Positions 20,052 through 32,613 of a stretch of DNA of 64,000 nt are shown here, in pieces. Origin of the DNA: Mycobacterium sp. SMC-4 (GTDB lineage Bacteria > Actinomycetota > Actinomycetes > Mycobacteriales > Mycobacteriaceae). The stretch is taken from the NCBI RefSeq assembly GCF_025263265.1, contig NZ_CP079869.1, positions 434,001-498,000 of the forward strand, in the 5' to 3' direction. Under the pieces are notes generated by a model that worked only from the letters and a program-made list of their open reading frames with translations, was not told where the DNA came from and ran no database searches. Every line of letters begins with the position of its first letter. Positions within the stretch are counted from its first letter, which is position 1. Made by a program: the position numbers and the translations under genes.

Positions 20052-20056
20052 CCGCC

Positions 20057-21262
20057 TTGGCGCACAGTGTATTGGTACTCAACTCTGGCTCGTCATCGGT
20101 GAAATTCCAACTCCTGGAGCCAGATTCGGGTCGTTCACTGGCGGAGGGAATTGTCGAACGCATCGGTGAGGATGCCTCCTCGGCACAGCTGACCGCCGGA
20201 GCGAACACCCTCGAGCGCACCGACCGGGTTCCCGACCACGATGCCGCGCTGCAGCTGGTGTCGAGCCTGCTCAACGACGCCGGGATCAACCTCGCCGAGC
20301 TCGAGCTGACGGCCGTCGGGCACCGAGTCGTGCACGGCGGTCCGGACCTGTATCAGCCCACTGTCGTCGATGATGCACTCATCGAGCGGCTGCGCGAACT
20401 CAGTCCCCTGGCACCGCTGCACAATCCACCGGCCATCCTCGGTATCGAGGTCGCACGCAAAGCGCTGCCCGACGTCGCGCACATCGCGGTGTTCGACACC
20501 GCGTTCTTCCATGACCTGCCGCCCGCCGCGGCGACGTATGCCATCGACCGCGAGATCGCCGAACGCTACGACATCCGCCGCTACGGCTTCCACGGCACCT
20601 CGCACCAGTACGTCAGTGAGCAGGCCGCAATGTTCCTCGGGATGCCGCTGGACTCGCTGCGCCAGATCGTCTTGCATCTGGGCAACGGCGCCTCGGCCTC
20701 GGCGATCGTCGGGGGCCGTCCGGTCGAGACGTCGATGGGCATGACTCCGATGGAAGGTCTGGTGATGGGGACCCGCTCCGGTGACCTCGATCCCGGGATC
20801 ATCACCTACCTGTGGCGCAGCGCAGGCCTGAGTATCGAAGACATCGAGACGATGCTCAACCGGAGTTCGGGGGTGCGGGGTCTCGGCGGCGAGGTCGATT
20901 TCCGAGTGTTGCACCAGCGCATCGAATCCGGTGACACCGCAGCGCAACTGGCCTATGACGTGTACATCCATCGGTTACGCAAGTACATCGGAAGCTATCT
21001 GGCGGTGCTCGGGGCGGCCGACGTGATCACCTTCACCGCCGGGGTGGGCGAAAACGATGCCACCGTGCGGCGAGACGCGTTGTCCGGGCTCGGCGCATTC
21101 GGTATCGAGATCGACGAGCATCTCAACGCGAGCCCCGCGGCGGGAGCTCGCCGGATCTCACCCGACGGGGCGCCGACGACGGTCCTAGTGATCCCCACCG
21201 ACGAGGAGCTTGCGATTGCCCGGGCCTGTGCGGATGTACTTGGCGGTGGCGGCCACCGGTAG
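20057..21262 (+). CDS. ackA: Acetate kinase
   Basis: 401 residues. Interconverts acetyl phosphate plus ADP with acetate plus ATP. ASKHA-fold motifs seen are [50 protein letters not shown] and the FTAGVGEN block. The start appears to be TTG at 20057, 5 bp after the pta stop, because no ATG or GTG precedes the conserved strand in frame. The last 78 bp overlap the end of the convergent STAS gene, which is unusual because both coding ends are used on opposite strands. Confidence 0.95.
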   Translation: MAHSVLVLNSGSSSVKFQLLEPDSGRSLAEGIVERIGEDASSAQLTAGANTLERTDRVPDHDAALQLVSSLLNDAGINLAELELTAVGHRVVHGGPDLYQPTVVDDALIERLRELSPLAPLHNPPAILGIEVARKALPDVAHIAVFDTAFFHDLPPAAATYAIDREIAERYDIRRYGFHGTSHQYVSEQAAMFLGMPLDSLRQIVLHLGNGASASAIVGGRPVETSMGMTPMEGLVMGTRSGDLDPGIITYLWRSAGLSIEDIETMLNRSSGVRGLGGEVDFRVLHQRIESGDTAAQLAYDVYIHRLRKYIGSYLAVLGAADVITFTAGVGENDATVRRDALSGLGAFGIEIDEHLNASPAAGARRISPDGAPTTVLVIPTDEELAIARACADVLGGGGHR

Positions 21263-21640
21263 CTCGTTGTCAGGATCGCAAATGCGCAAGAGTCGGTTCA
21301 CATGCGCGCCGGCCAGCAGCGTCCAGCGCAGCCCGGCGCGTTCACAGGCGACGTTGATGTTGGTCAGCGCAGCAAATCCCGCGGTGCCGAAGAACTCGAC
21401 CGTCTGCAGGTCCAGGGTGAGCGTCGCGGCCGAACCCAGGTGCCTCTCGATGTAGCGTGCCAGCGCGACGGCGTTGGTCGCGTCGATCTCGCCGTGCACG
21501 GTCACCACCACCGTGGACGGAGTCACCTCGCTGACCGAGAAGGTCGCGCGGTGGTGCTCCTCGCGCAGCGCGAATGACGTCGGATCGGGGCGGAACACAC
21601 GCTGTGTGCTCGGAGCAGGGAGTGATTCTGAATAGGACAC
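21185..21640 (-). CDS. STAS-domain anti-sigma-factor antagonist-like protein
   Basis: 151 residues. The STAS core runs from about 35 to 135: [25 protein letters not shown], then [20 protein letters not shown]. The usual D-S-S-G phosphorylation motif is replaced by G-T-A-G. A threonine remains at or next to the phospho-acceptor position, as in several mycobacterial STAS proteins. GTG at 21640 has a strong GGGAGG ribosome site. Regulation of an anti-sigma factor, perhaps of the SigF type, is the family role; no partner is nearby. Its 3' end runs 78 bp into ackA on the opposite strand. Confidence 0.82.
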   Translation of the reverse strand: MSYSESLPAPSTQRVFRPDPTSFALREEHHRATFSVSEVTPSTVVVTVHGEIDATNAVALARYIERHLGSAATLTLDLQTVEFFGTAGFAALTNINVACERAGLRWTLLAGAHVNRLLRICDPDNELPVAATAKYIRTGPGNRKLLVGGDH

Positions 21641-21945
21641 GATAGGCCTCCCTCAGTCGAAACCCTCAGATTCGTCCTGTGGGTGGCGTCAGGGGATTCG
21701 GCCCTAGATTCTCAAAGCCGTCGCGTCGGTCGCTGCGCGACCGTCGCCGATGACGTCACCGGAACTGGCTGACCCTACCAACCAGGTGGACATACGATAC
21801 TACGGAATTCGTGGGTTGACCATATCCTTGCGCGGGACCGACTGAACCGGCTGTCACCTGGTGCTTCGGCAAAAACTCTGGTGATAGCTACGTGGAAACC
21901 CGAACGTTGACGTCAATTTCGAGACCGGGCGCCACGAAATCCGAA
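21641..21945. other. 305-bp intergenic region between the STAS gene and the end of pknG
   Basis: No credible gene was found on either strand. It holds a hairpin (arms CGGTCGC and GCGACCG around TGC, 21727-21743) and the palindromes TGACGTCA (21751-21758) and TTGACGTCAA (21907-21916). The A/T content is higher than in the surrounding genes. It should carry the STAS promoter and leader and the pknG transcript end. No T-run follows the hairpin, so it is not a standard terminator. Confidence 0.5.
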
Positions 21946-25199
<3,254 letters not shown>

Positions 25200-25331
25200 C
25201 ACCCGTTGTTTGTTCTTCGCGCGAGCGCTCATCACCCGTTGTTTGTTCTTCGCGCGAGCGCTCATCACCCGCTGTTTGTTCTTCGCGCGAGCGCTCATCA
25301 CCCGCTGTTTGTTCTTCGCGCGAGCGCTCAT
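25200..25331 (-). repeat. Four tandem 33-bp units between glnX and glnH (MIRU-like)
   Basis: Exactly four adjacent 33-bp copies, read on the minus strand, each starting with ATG and translating as MSARAKNKQRV. Copies at 25299-25331 and 25266-25298 have CAG at codon 9, and copies at 25233-25265 and 25200-25232 have CAA; there are no other differences. The first ATG shares a base with the glnX stop (TGATG). Each unit end recreates GTGATG, so the same stop-start overlap lies before every unit and before glnH. In-frame units that overlap neighbouring start and stop codons are the hallmark of mycobacterial interspersed repetitive units. Near-identity implies recent duplication and probable copy-number variation. 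Confidence 0.93.
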
Positions 25332-26650
25332 CACCGGTACTCGCTCAATCTCGGCCAGATCCCCAACGCCACCGCGATGGCTGCCACCACCGACAGCGCC
25401 GCGGCGCCCACAGTTGCGCCCGAGAGCACCCGCCGCGCGTTGACGATCTCGTTGCGCAGCTGGCTGCGGCTCTGCTCGATGCCCTTGGTCAGGGCCTCGT
25501 CGAGCTTGTCGAACGCCGGGGTGGAATCGTCTTCGCCGGTGCCCAGCGCCACCTGGGTGGCGGCCTGATAGTTGCCGACGGCGATGTAGGCGCTGATCCG
25601 GTCGTCGGCCGCGCGCCACCGGTCCAGCAGCTGCCCGGCGTCGGCGAGGTCGGTCTTGTCGATCGCATCGTCGCGTTCGAGATAGCGGGCCAGCTGTTGC
25701 TGCATCATCTCGATCCGCTGGTAGTAGGACTGCTTACGCACATTCTCGTCGCCGCGGCGGATCAGCGACAACGTCTCGTCCGCACGCGCCTGCTGCGCGG
25801 TGATGGCCAGGTTGGTGACCGTCTTGAGCGACTCGGCCGCGGTTTCCTTGGCGCTGCGGCTGTCGCCGGTCGAGATGATCAACGCGGTGCCCACCCACAT
25901 CAGCATGATCAGCACCGCCAACCCGCCGGCGACGAATCCGATGTTGACCCGCCGGCGGGTGCGCTTGGCCAGCCACCGATTGGCGAAGACCCCGAACAGC
26001 AGGGTCGCCACCACCACCAGGATCACCGGGGTCGGGATGCGGGTCGACGCCGTGGTCTCGGCATCGACGCGCCCCGAGGTCTGCTCGTAGAGCAGCTGGG
26101 CGTCGGGCAGGATCTGCTGCTGCATCATCGCCGAGGCTTCCGACAGGTAGGACGAACCCACCGGGTTACCCGCCCGGTTGTTGGTCCGCGCCGTCTCCAC
26201 CAGGCCGGTGTAGACGGCCAGCCGTGCGTTGATCCGGCCCAGCAGCTGCACCATCGGCTCGTCGGTCAGCCCGCTCGACGCGCGGGTCACCGCGACCGCG
26301 GCATCGGTGATCGCCTGTTCGTAACGCTGCCGGACCGCGCGCGGTTCGGTGCCGGCGATGAACGCGGTGGCCGCGGCCGCGTCGGCCACCGACAGCGTCG
26401 TATAGAGCTGACCGGCGGCGAACGACAGCGGCTCGGTGTGGTTGAGCACCGTCGTCAGCGCCTGCTGGCGATCGTTGATCGTGGTGGAGGTGGCGAACGC
26501 ACTCAGCACGACCAGCGCCGCCAAGACCAGTCCGATGCTCAGGATCCGGCCGGGCGTGGTCCACAGGAACCACCACCGCGGATGGGCTCGACCCGTCGGT
26601 GACCGCGACGCCAGCGGTTCGGTCGACGGATGCGCCAACTCCACAGTCAC
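25331..26650 (-). CDS. glnX: GlnX, transmembrane partner of GlnH/PknG (Rv0412c-like)
   Basis: 439 residues, with GTG start at 26650 and an AAGGTGAGG purine-rich stretch upstream. Four hydrophobic helices are at about 36-53, 208-224, 236-260 and 412-432. The two large loops between helices 1-2 and 3-4 are helical and probably extracytoplasmic, resembling sensory domains of chemoreceptor-like proteins. In mycobacteria GlnX transmits GlnH-bound Asp/Glu signals to PknG. First gene of the operon. Its stop abuts the first repeat unit, which moves glnH 132 bp away from direct stop-start coupling with glnX. Confidence 0.88.
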   Translation of the reverse strand: MTVELAHPSTEPLASRSPTGRAHPRWWFLWTTPGRILSIGLVLAALVVLSAFATSTTINDRQQALTTVLNHTEPLSFAAGQLYTTLSVADAAAATAFIAGTEPRAVRQRYEQAITDAAVAVTRASSGLTDEPMVQLLGRINARLAVYTGLVETARTNNRAGNPVGSSYLSEASAMMQQQILPDAQLLYEQTSGRVDAETTASTRIPTPVILVVVATLLFGVFANRWLAKRTRRRVNIGFVAGGLAVLIMLMWVGTALIISTGDSRSAKETAAESLKTVTNLAITAQQARADETLSLIRRGDENVRKQSYYQRIEMMQQQLARYLERDDAIDKTDLADAGQLLDRWRAADDRISAYIAVGNYQAATQVALGTGEDDSTPAFDKLDEALTKGIEQSRSQLRNEIVNARRVLSGATVGAAALSVVAAIAVALGIWPRLSEYR

Positions 26651-26753
26651 GTCTGTGCGGACCTCACCTTGGTTTCGCTCTCGGTATCGTCTCGACCAAC
26701 TCTATGAAAGAAGTCTAAGAGCTCGCTCCGCGGTGTGTGGGAAATCAGTTCCC

Positions 26754-26759
26754 TATCCT
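26754..26759 (+). promoter_or_regulatory. Possible -10 element for a leaderless mutT3 transcript
   Basis: TATCCT matches TANNNT and ends 7 bp before the GTG at 26766. That is the spacing expected if transcription starts at the start codon. No clear -35 is seen. It supports choosing GTG 26766, but the codons upstream are also open and resemble the family N-terminus. Confidence 0.3.
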
Positions 26760-26765
26760 GAACGC

Positions 26766-27257
26766 GTGCGTGGCGACGGTGACGGCTGGGTGGTGTCTTC
26801 CAACGGTGCTGCGTTCTGGGGCAGGCACGGCGCCGCGGGACTGCTGCTGCGGGCGCCGCGTGTCGACGGAACGGCTGCGGTGCTGCTGCAGCACCGCGCT
26901 CCCTGGAGCCACCAGGGCGGCACGTGGGGTCTGCCCGGCGGCGCCCGGGACAGCCACGAGTCGGCCGAGGAGGCCGCCATCCGGGAGGCGATCGAAGAAG
27001 CCGGCCTGCCGCCCGATCAGCTCACTGTGCGAACCACCGTGGTCACCGCTGAGGTCACCGGCTGGACATACACCACCGTCATCGCCGACGCGCGGACTCA
27101 GCTCGACACCGTGGCCAACCGAGAGAGCGCCGAGCTGCGCTGGGTCGCCGAGGACGAGGTCGCCGATTTGCCGTTGCACCCGGGCTTCGCGGCCAGCTGG
27201 CAACGCCTGCGCGAGGTCGCGGCGTCGATCCCGCTGCTGCTCACCGGGCAGAGCTGA
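26766..27257 (+). CDS. mutT3: Nudix hydrolase MutT3
   Basis: About 163 residues. The Nudix box is complete: [23 protein letters not shown], matching G-x5-E-x7-R-E-x2-E-E-x-G-. The strand GTWGLPGG precedes it. Family members hydrolyse nucleoside diphosphate derivatives such as oxidised dGTP or dGDP, protecting the nucleotide pool. GTG at 26766 ([10 protein letters not shown]) was chosen. An in-frame GTG at 26733 would add 11 residues and remains possible, since M. tuberculosis Rv0413 has a short extension. The protein is shorter at the C-terminus than Rv0413. Its end overlaps thiE by 17 bp tail-to-tail. Confidence 0.87.
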   Translation: MRGDGDGWVVSSNGAAFWGRHGAAGLLLRAPRVDGTAAVLLQHRAPWSHQGGTWGLPGGARDSHESAEEAAIREAIEEAGLPPDQLTVRTTVVTAEVTGWTYTTVIADARTQLDTVANRESAELRWVAEDEVADLPLHPGFAASWQRLREVAASIPLLLTGQS

Positions 27258-27918
27258 GCTCGGCGCGCAAGCTCTCGGCCGCCGACCTCGGATCCTCGGC
27301 GCCGGTGATGGCCCGCACCACGACCACCCGGCGTGCGCCGGCAGCGACCACCTCCGGCAGCCGCTGGGCGTCGATCCCACCGATCGCGAACCAGGGTTTG
27401 GCGGCCTGCAGCGCTGCCGTGGCGCGCACCAGATCCAGGCCGGGTGCCGGCCGCCCCGGCTTGGTCGGTGTCGGCCAGCATGGACCGACGCAGAAGTAAT
27501 CGACATCCTCGCCGACCGCGCGCTCGACCTGGGCGATGTCGTGAGTGGACCGCCCGATCACCCGATCCCCGACGATCTCGCGGGCCGTACTCAGCGGCAG
27601 ATCGTCCTGTCCGAGGTGCAGCACGTCGGCGCCGGCGGCCCGGGCGATATCGGCGCGGTCATTGACCGCCAGCAGCGCACCGTGCCGGTGCGCCGCCTCG
27701 GCCAGCACCTCGAGCGCAGCCAGTTCTTGGCGGGCCTCCAGCGGGCCGAACCGCTGCTCACCTGGGGAGTTCTTGTCCCGCAACTGCACGATGTCGACGC
27801 CCCCGGCCAGTGCCGCATCGGCGAACTCGGCCAGGTCGCCGCGTTCGCGGCGGGCGTCGGTGCACAGGTAGAGCAGGCAGGACGCGAGTCGGGGATGGGC
27901 TGCACGCACGACAGCCAC
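27241..27918 (-). CDS. thiE: Thiamine-phosphate synthase
   Basis: 225 residues, TIM barrel. Couples hydroxymethylpyrimidine pyrophosphate with thiazole phosphate to give thiamine monophosphate. Motifs seen: [10 protein letters not shown] (substrate phosphate region), [27 protein letters not shown] and the [11 protein letters not shown] loop, then FAIGGID. GTG at 27918 is used; a second GTG lies three codons in. It is divergent from the riboswitch-controlled thiO operon and has no obvious riboswitch of its own. It overlaps mutT3 at the 3' end. Confidence 0.95.
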   Translation of the reverse strand: MAVVRAAHPRLASCLLYLCTDARRERGDLAEFADAALAGGVDIVQLRDKNSPGEQRFGPLEARQELAALEVLAEAAHRHGALLAVNDRADIARAAGADVLHLGQDDLPLSTAREIVGDRVIGRSTHDIAQVERAVGEDVDYFCVGPCWPTPTKPGRPAPGLDLVRATAALQAAKPWFAIGGIDAQRLPEVVAAGARRVVVVRAITGAEDPRSAAESLRAELSSAR

Positions 27919-27949
27919 GCTAACGCGGCCCGGCGCCGAGGGCGGTCAG

Positions 27950-27955
27950 TAGGCT
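27950..27955 (+). promoter_or_regulatory. Probable -10 element of the thiO operon
   Basis: TAGGCT fits TANNNT and would place the transcription start near 27962, about 12 bp before the first recognised riboswitch base. It lies in the thiE/thiO divergent spacer. No -35 consensus is evident, which is common in mycobacteria. Confidence 0.4.
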
Positions 27956-27973
27956 GGTACCGAACGACACCGA

Positions 27974-28061
27974 CCACACGGGAGTCCCGGGTTCGGGGAC
28001 TGAGAGTGAGCCGCCGGCTCTGACCGTCACACCTGATCCGGGTCATGCCGGCGAAGGGAGG
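27974..28061 (+). ncRNA. TPP riboswitch (THI element) of the thiO-thiS-thiG operon
   Basis: The conserved blocks appear in order. CACGGGAG opens the helix, CTGAGA is in the pyrimidine-sensing loop, and CCTGATCCGGGTCATGCCGGCG plus AAGGGAG forms the pyrophosphate-sensing arm and closing strand. The closing strand AAGGGAGG also serves as the ribosome site 6 bp before the thiO ATG. TPP binding should therefore hide the ribosome site and shut off translation. Distal overlapping genes would be co-regulated. Confidence 0.93.
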
Positions 28062-28066
28062 AACCC

Positions 28067-29130
28067 ATGACCACCTCAGCGACCGACCCGGCACGCGGGT
28101 CACTGGCCGTCATCGGCGGCGGTGTGATCGGGCTGGCCGTGGCACGTCGTGCTGCCCAGGACGGGTGGTCGGTGCGTGTGCACCGTACCGAGGAGCGTCC
28201 GGGTGCGTCGTGGGTGGCCGGCGGCATGCTGGCCCCGCACAGTGAGGGCTGGCCCGGCGAGGAAGGGTTGCTGAAACTCGGTCTGGCGTCGCTGGAGCTG
28301 TGGCGCAACAGATTTCTCGACGGCCTGCCCGCCGACGTGGTCACCGCGCACAGCTCTCTGGTGGTTGCCGTCGACCGTGCTGATGCCCAGGACCTCAAGA
28401 CCGTGGGCCAGTGGTTGTCCGCTCAGGGCCATCCGGTGACGTTGACGACTTCGGCACGCGACATCGAACCGCTGCTGGCGCAGGGGATCCGGCATGGGTT
28501 TGTCGCCGAGACCGAGTTGTCGGTGGACAACCGTGCGGTGGTCGCGGCTCTCGTCGCGCACTGCGAGCAACTCGGCGTGGCCTGGGCACCGCCGGTGATG
28601 ACGCTGCACGAGACCGCGTCGGCCGATGTCGTGGTGATCGCCAACGGTATCGACGCACCGTCGTTGTGGCCCGGACTGCCGGTGCGTCCGGTCAAGGGCG
28701 AGGTGCTGCGGCTGCGCTGGCGGCGGGGGTGTATGCCGGTGCCCCAGCGCGTGATCCGCGCCCGCGTGCATGGCCGGCAGGTGTATCTGGTGCCGCGCGC
28801 CGACGGCGTGGTCGTCGGCGCGACACAATACGAACACGGCCGAGATACCGCGCCCGCGGTTACCGGGGTTCGCGAGCTGCTCGACGACGCCTGCGCGGTG
28901 GTCCCGGCCCTGGGTGAATACGAACTGGCCGAGTGCACGGCGGGACTGCGGCCGATGACACCGGACAACATGCCGTTGGTCGGCCGTCTCGACGACCGCA
29001 CACTGGTGGCCACCGGGCACGGCCGATCCGGTTTCCTGTTGGCGCCGTGGACCGCCGAAGAGATCGCCGCACATCTGAGAGGCGAACCATCGGTGCAGCA
29101 CCGGGTGAGTACGAAGGTGGGAGTGACCGC

Positions 29131-29134
<4 letters not shown>
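28067..29134 (+). CDS. thiO: Glycine oxidase ThiO
   Basis: 355 residues, DAO-family flavoprotein. Oxidises glycine to iminoglycine (dehydroglycine) for the thiazole ring of thiamine. The FAD-binding start is VIGGGVIGLAVARRAA with the later acidic/ribose contact, then GASWVAGGMLAP, VVIANGIDAPSLW, VYLVPRADGVVVGAT and the closing GHGRSGFLLAPWTA. ATG at 28067 lies just after the TPP riboswitch. The stop overlaps thiS (ATGA). Confidence 0.95.
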
Positions 29135-30087
<953 letters not shown>

Positions 30088-30088
<1 letters not shown>

Positions 30089-30840
30089 TGAGTCGTTATG
30101 TAGCGCTGGGCAGTTCGATGGCGGCCGGCCCGGGAATCCGGCCACGGGCGCCCGGTTCGCCACGTCTGGCGGGCCGCTCCGCGCGCAATTATCCGCACCT
30201 GGTGGCCGACCGCCTCGGTCTTCGGCTGGTCGATGTCACCTATTCCGGTGCCACCACCGCCCATGTGCTCACCGACCGGCAGCACGGCGCACCGCCGCAG
30301 GTCGATGCGCTCGACGGGTCGGAGTCTCTGGTGACCGTGACCATCGGCGGCAACGACGTCGGGTATGTCCCGATGCTGTTCGCCGCCGGATTGCCCCGGC
30401 TGCTACACCGGGTTCCGGTGCTGGGAAAAAGAATTGGTGACCTGCTCGACCCGTGGTCGCGACAGCGTGCGCTCGACGAGGTGGGTTCGTCGTTGATCTC
30501 GGTCGGGCAGGCGCTGCGGGCCCGCGCCCCCCGGGCGACGGTGCTGTTCGTCGACTATCTGACGCTGCTGCCCGAACACCCTCCGTTGCGTGACGCCGAC
30601 GGGCGGTTGGCGCGCCACATCTCAGAGACCCTGGAGCGGTTGACCGCCGAGGCGGCGGAGGCGACCGGATGTGGGCTGGTGCGTGCCGCCGCGGCCAGCC
30701 GCGACCACCACGCCTGGGCGCAGCAGCCGTGGACCACCCGTTTCGGGGTGCCGCTGCCCGGACGGCCGGCGCCGCTGCACCCCAACGCCGCGGGCATGCG
30801 CGCGGTGGCCGACCTCGTCGTCGCGACGGTCACCCGATGA
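30088..30840 (+). CDS. SGNH/GDSL-family hydrolase
   Basis: 250 residues. Blocks of the SGNH fold: an N-terminal YVALGSSMAAGPG, where the catalytic Ser follows Gly-Ser (block I); VTVTIGGNDVG (block III, Gly-x-Asn-Asp); and LHPNAAGM (block V with the catalytic His). No signal peptide is seen, so it is probably cytoplasmic. Substrates for such enzymes include esters and acyl groups; the specific one is unknown. The ATG shares a base with the thiG stop, and its own stop overlaps the ABC ATPase, so it sits in the middle of the riboswitch operon. Confidence 0.85.
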
Positions 30841-31742
30841 TCGAACTGCGGTCGCTGACCAAGGTCTTCGGTCGGACCCGGGCGGTGGACGGGCTGACCT
30901 GCACCGTCGAGCCTGGTGTGGTCACCGGCTTTCTCGGGCCCAACGGTGCCGGCAAGACGACCACGATGCGGATGATCCTGGGCCTGGACCGGCCGACGTC
31001 GGGCAGCGCGACCATCGACGGCCGGGCCTACCGCGACCTGGCCGATCCGCTGCGCACCGTCGGTGCGTTGCTCGACGCGCGCCAGGTCCATCCCACCCGG
31101 TCGGTGCGTCACCACTTGCGGTGGATCGCCGCCGCCAACCGCATCCCGGTTCGGCGGGTCGACGAGGTGCTCGAGATGGTCGGCTTGGCCAGCGTCGCCG
31201 GCGCCGGCGCGGGCACGCTGTCGCTGGGGATGAGCCAGCGGCTGGGCATCGCGTCCGCGCTGATCGGAGATCCGCCGGTGCTGTTGTTCGACGAACCGGT
31301 CAACGGGCTTGACCCCGAAGGAATCCACTGGGTGCGCACGCTGATGCGCACCCTGGCCGGCGAAGGCCGCACCGTGTTCGTCTCCAGCCACCTGCTGGCC
31401 GAAATGGCCAACACGGCCGATCGGCTGATCGTGATCGGGAAAGGACAGCTGATCGCTGCCACCACCGTCGCCGAATTCCTCGACCGCTCTGGAGCTGCCG
31501 CCGTGCGGGTTCGCAGTCCGCGGCTGGGGGAGCTGCGCGACGTGCTCGTCGCCGCGGGCCTGACGGTCGACGACGAACCCGGCGCGTTGGCGGTGCGCAG
31601 CAGCACCACCGAGGTGGTCGGGGAGTTGGCCGGCCGGCACGGCATCACCGTCCACGAGTTGAGTACCCGACCGGTGTCCCTCGAGCAGGCCTACCTGGCC
31701 TTGACCGAGGACGCCACGCAGTATCGGGGTCGGCGCGGATGA
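30837..31742 (+). CDS. ABC transporter ATP-binding protein
   Basis: 301 residues. Walker A is GPNGAGKTT, the signature is LSLGMSQRL (a variant of LSGGQ), Walker B is VLLFDEPVNGLD and the switch is SSH. This set is typical of ABC-2 exporters of the drug-resistance type (CcmA/DrrA/BcrA-like). ATG at 30837 overlaps the SGNH gene's stop and the stop overlaps the permease start. The exported substrate is unknown. Confidence 0.93.
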   Translation: MIELRSLTKVFGRTRAVDGLTCTVEPGVVTGFLGPNGAGKTTTMRMILGLDRPTSGSATIDGRAYRDLADPLRTVGALLDARQVHPTRSVRHHLRWIAAANRIPVRRVDEVLEMVGLASVAGAGAGTLSLGMSQRLGIASALIGDPPVLLFDEPVNGLDPEGIHWVRTLMRTLAGEGRTVFVSSHLLAEMANTADRLIVIGKGQLIAATTVAEFLDRSGAAAVRVRSPRLGELRDVLVAAGLTVDDEPGALAVRSSTTEVVGELAGRHGITVHELSTRPVSLEQAYLALTEDATQYRGRRG

Positions 31743-32488
31743 CGCTGGTGGCAGCGCTGCACGCCGAGCGGATCAAGCTGCTGACGGTGCGGTCGACGCT
31801 GTGGTCGGCCGCTGCGGCCGCGGTGCTGAGTTTCGGTATTGCGGCCCTGCAGGCCTCGGTGGCCTATGACTACGAGCGTCTGACGGCGTCCACGGCCGCA
31901 CTGGGTGTCGCGGTCTTCGGTGTGCCGGTGTTGACGGTGCTGGCGACGATGACGCTGACCGGGGAGTATCGCACCGCCATGATTACCACCACTTTTCAGG
32001 CTGTTCCGCGCCGGACGGTCGTGATGATCGCCAAAGCAGCTGTCGCCGCCGGGTTTTCCAGTCTTGTTGCCGTCGCGACGGTGCTGGGTTCGGCCGTGGT
32101 GGTACGGCTGGTCGCGCCGCCGGAGGCCGGCCGGACTGTCACCGCCGATCTCTGGCCGACGGTGGGCGGGATCGCACTGTATGCGGCACTGGCCGCAGTG
32201 CTCGGGGTCGGTGTCGCCGGACTGCTGCGTCATACCGCCGGCGCGGTCGCGGTGCTGCTGCTGTGGCCGTTGCTGATCGAACCGCTGCTGGGCAATCTGC
32301 CCGGCCGCGGCGCGCAGATCGGTCCCTACCTGCCGTTCGCCAATATCTACCGATTCCTCGACGTGTCCTGGCTGTTCCCCACCTACGTCCATCCCTGGGG
32401 CGCGCCGGGGTCGCTGCTGTACTTCGCCGGGGTGGTCGTGGTGGTGTTCAACGCCGCGGTCGTGGTGGTCAACCGGCGCGACGCCTGA
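31739..32488 (+). CDS. ABC-2 type permease
   Basis: 249 residues with about six hydrophobic helices. There is a short cytosolic start with AERIKLLTVRST, a typical coupling segment of ABC-2 permeases, and TGEYRTAMITTTFQAVPRR after helix 2 as in NatB/BcrB-like proteins. One copy presumably forms a homodimer with the ATPase upstream. ATG overlaps the ATPase stop. This is the last gene of the coupled thiO-thiS-thiG-SGNH-ABC run. Confidence 0.88.
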   Translation: MTLVAALHAERIKLLTVRSTLWSAAAAAVLSFGIAALQASVAYDYERLTASTAALGVAVFGVPVLTVLATMTLTGEYRTAMITTTFQAVPRRTVVMIAKAAVAAGFSSLVAVATVLGSAVVVRLVAPPEAGRTVTADLWPTVGGIALYAALAAVLGVGVAGLLRHTAGAVAVLLLWPLLIEPLLGNLPGRGAQIGPYLPFANIYRFLDVSWLFPTYVHPWGAPGSLLYFAGVVVVVFNAAVVVVNRRDA

Positions 32489-32504
32489 GCCGGCGATGCG
32501 CTGT

Positions 32505-32519
32505 CCCCGCCGGGCGGGG
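32505..32519 (+). terminator. Short G+C hairpin after the ABC permease, possible terminator
   Basis: CCCCGC and GCGGGG pair around a 3-base loop, 17 bp after the permease stop. No U-tract follows. Mycobacteria often use such tail-less hairpins, but some are inactive. The 125-bp gap around it contains no other gene. Confidence 0.35.
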
Positions 32520-32613
32520 CGACCCACGAAGTCACCTACCATGGCAACGACGACGCCGCCTGACGCGGTCGATCCGGGTTCTCACCCCTTGGAGCGGAAG
32601 GCTGATCGACGAC

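Noticed and set aside
21635..21700. SigF-type promoter (GGTTT-N16-GGGTA) for the STAS gene
   Set aside because: A GGTTT is present near 21660 on the minus strand, but no GGGTA follows at the needed spacing before the start codon.
25200..25331. CRISPR array
   Set aside because: The four 33-bp units are contiguous with no spacers, and no cas genes are present.
25200..25619. GlnH reading frame extended upstream to 25619 on the minus strand
   Set aside because: Beyond the repeats the frame runs antiparallel-free through the end of glnX in another frame, with Arg/Gly-rich nonsense. Only the four repeat ATGs and ATG 25199 are realistic starts.
32505..32519. Canonical rho-independent terminator after the ABC permease
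   Set aside because: The hairpin is perfect but lacks a T-run, so it is kept only as a low-confidence terminator.
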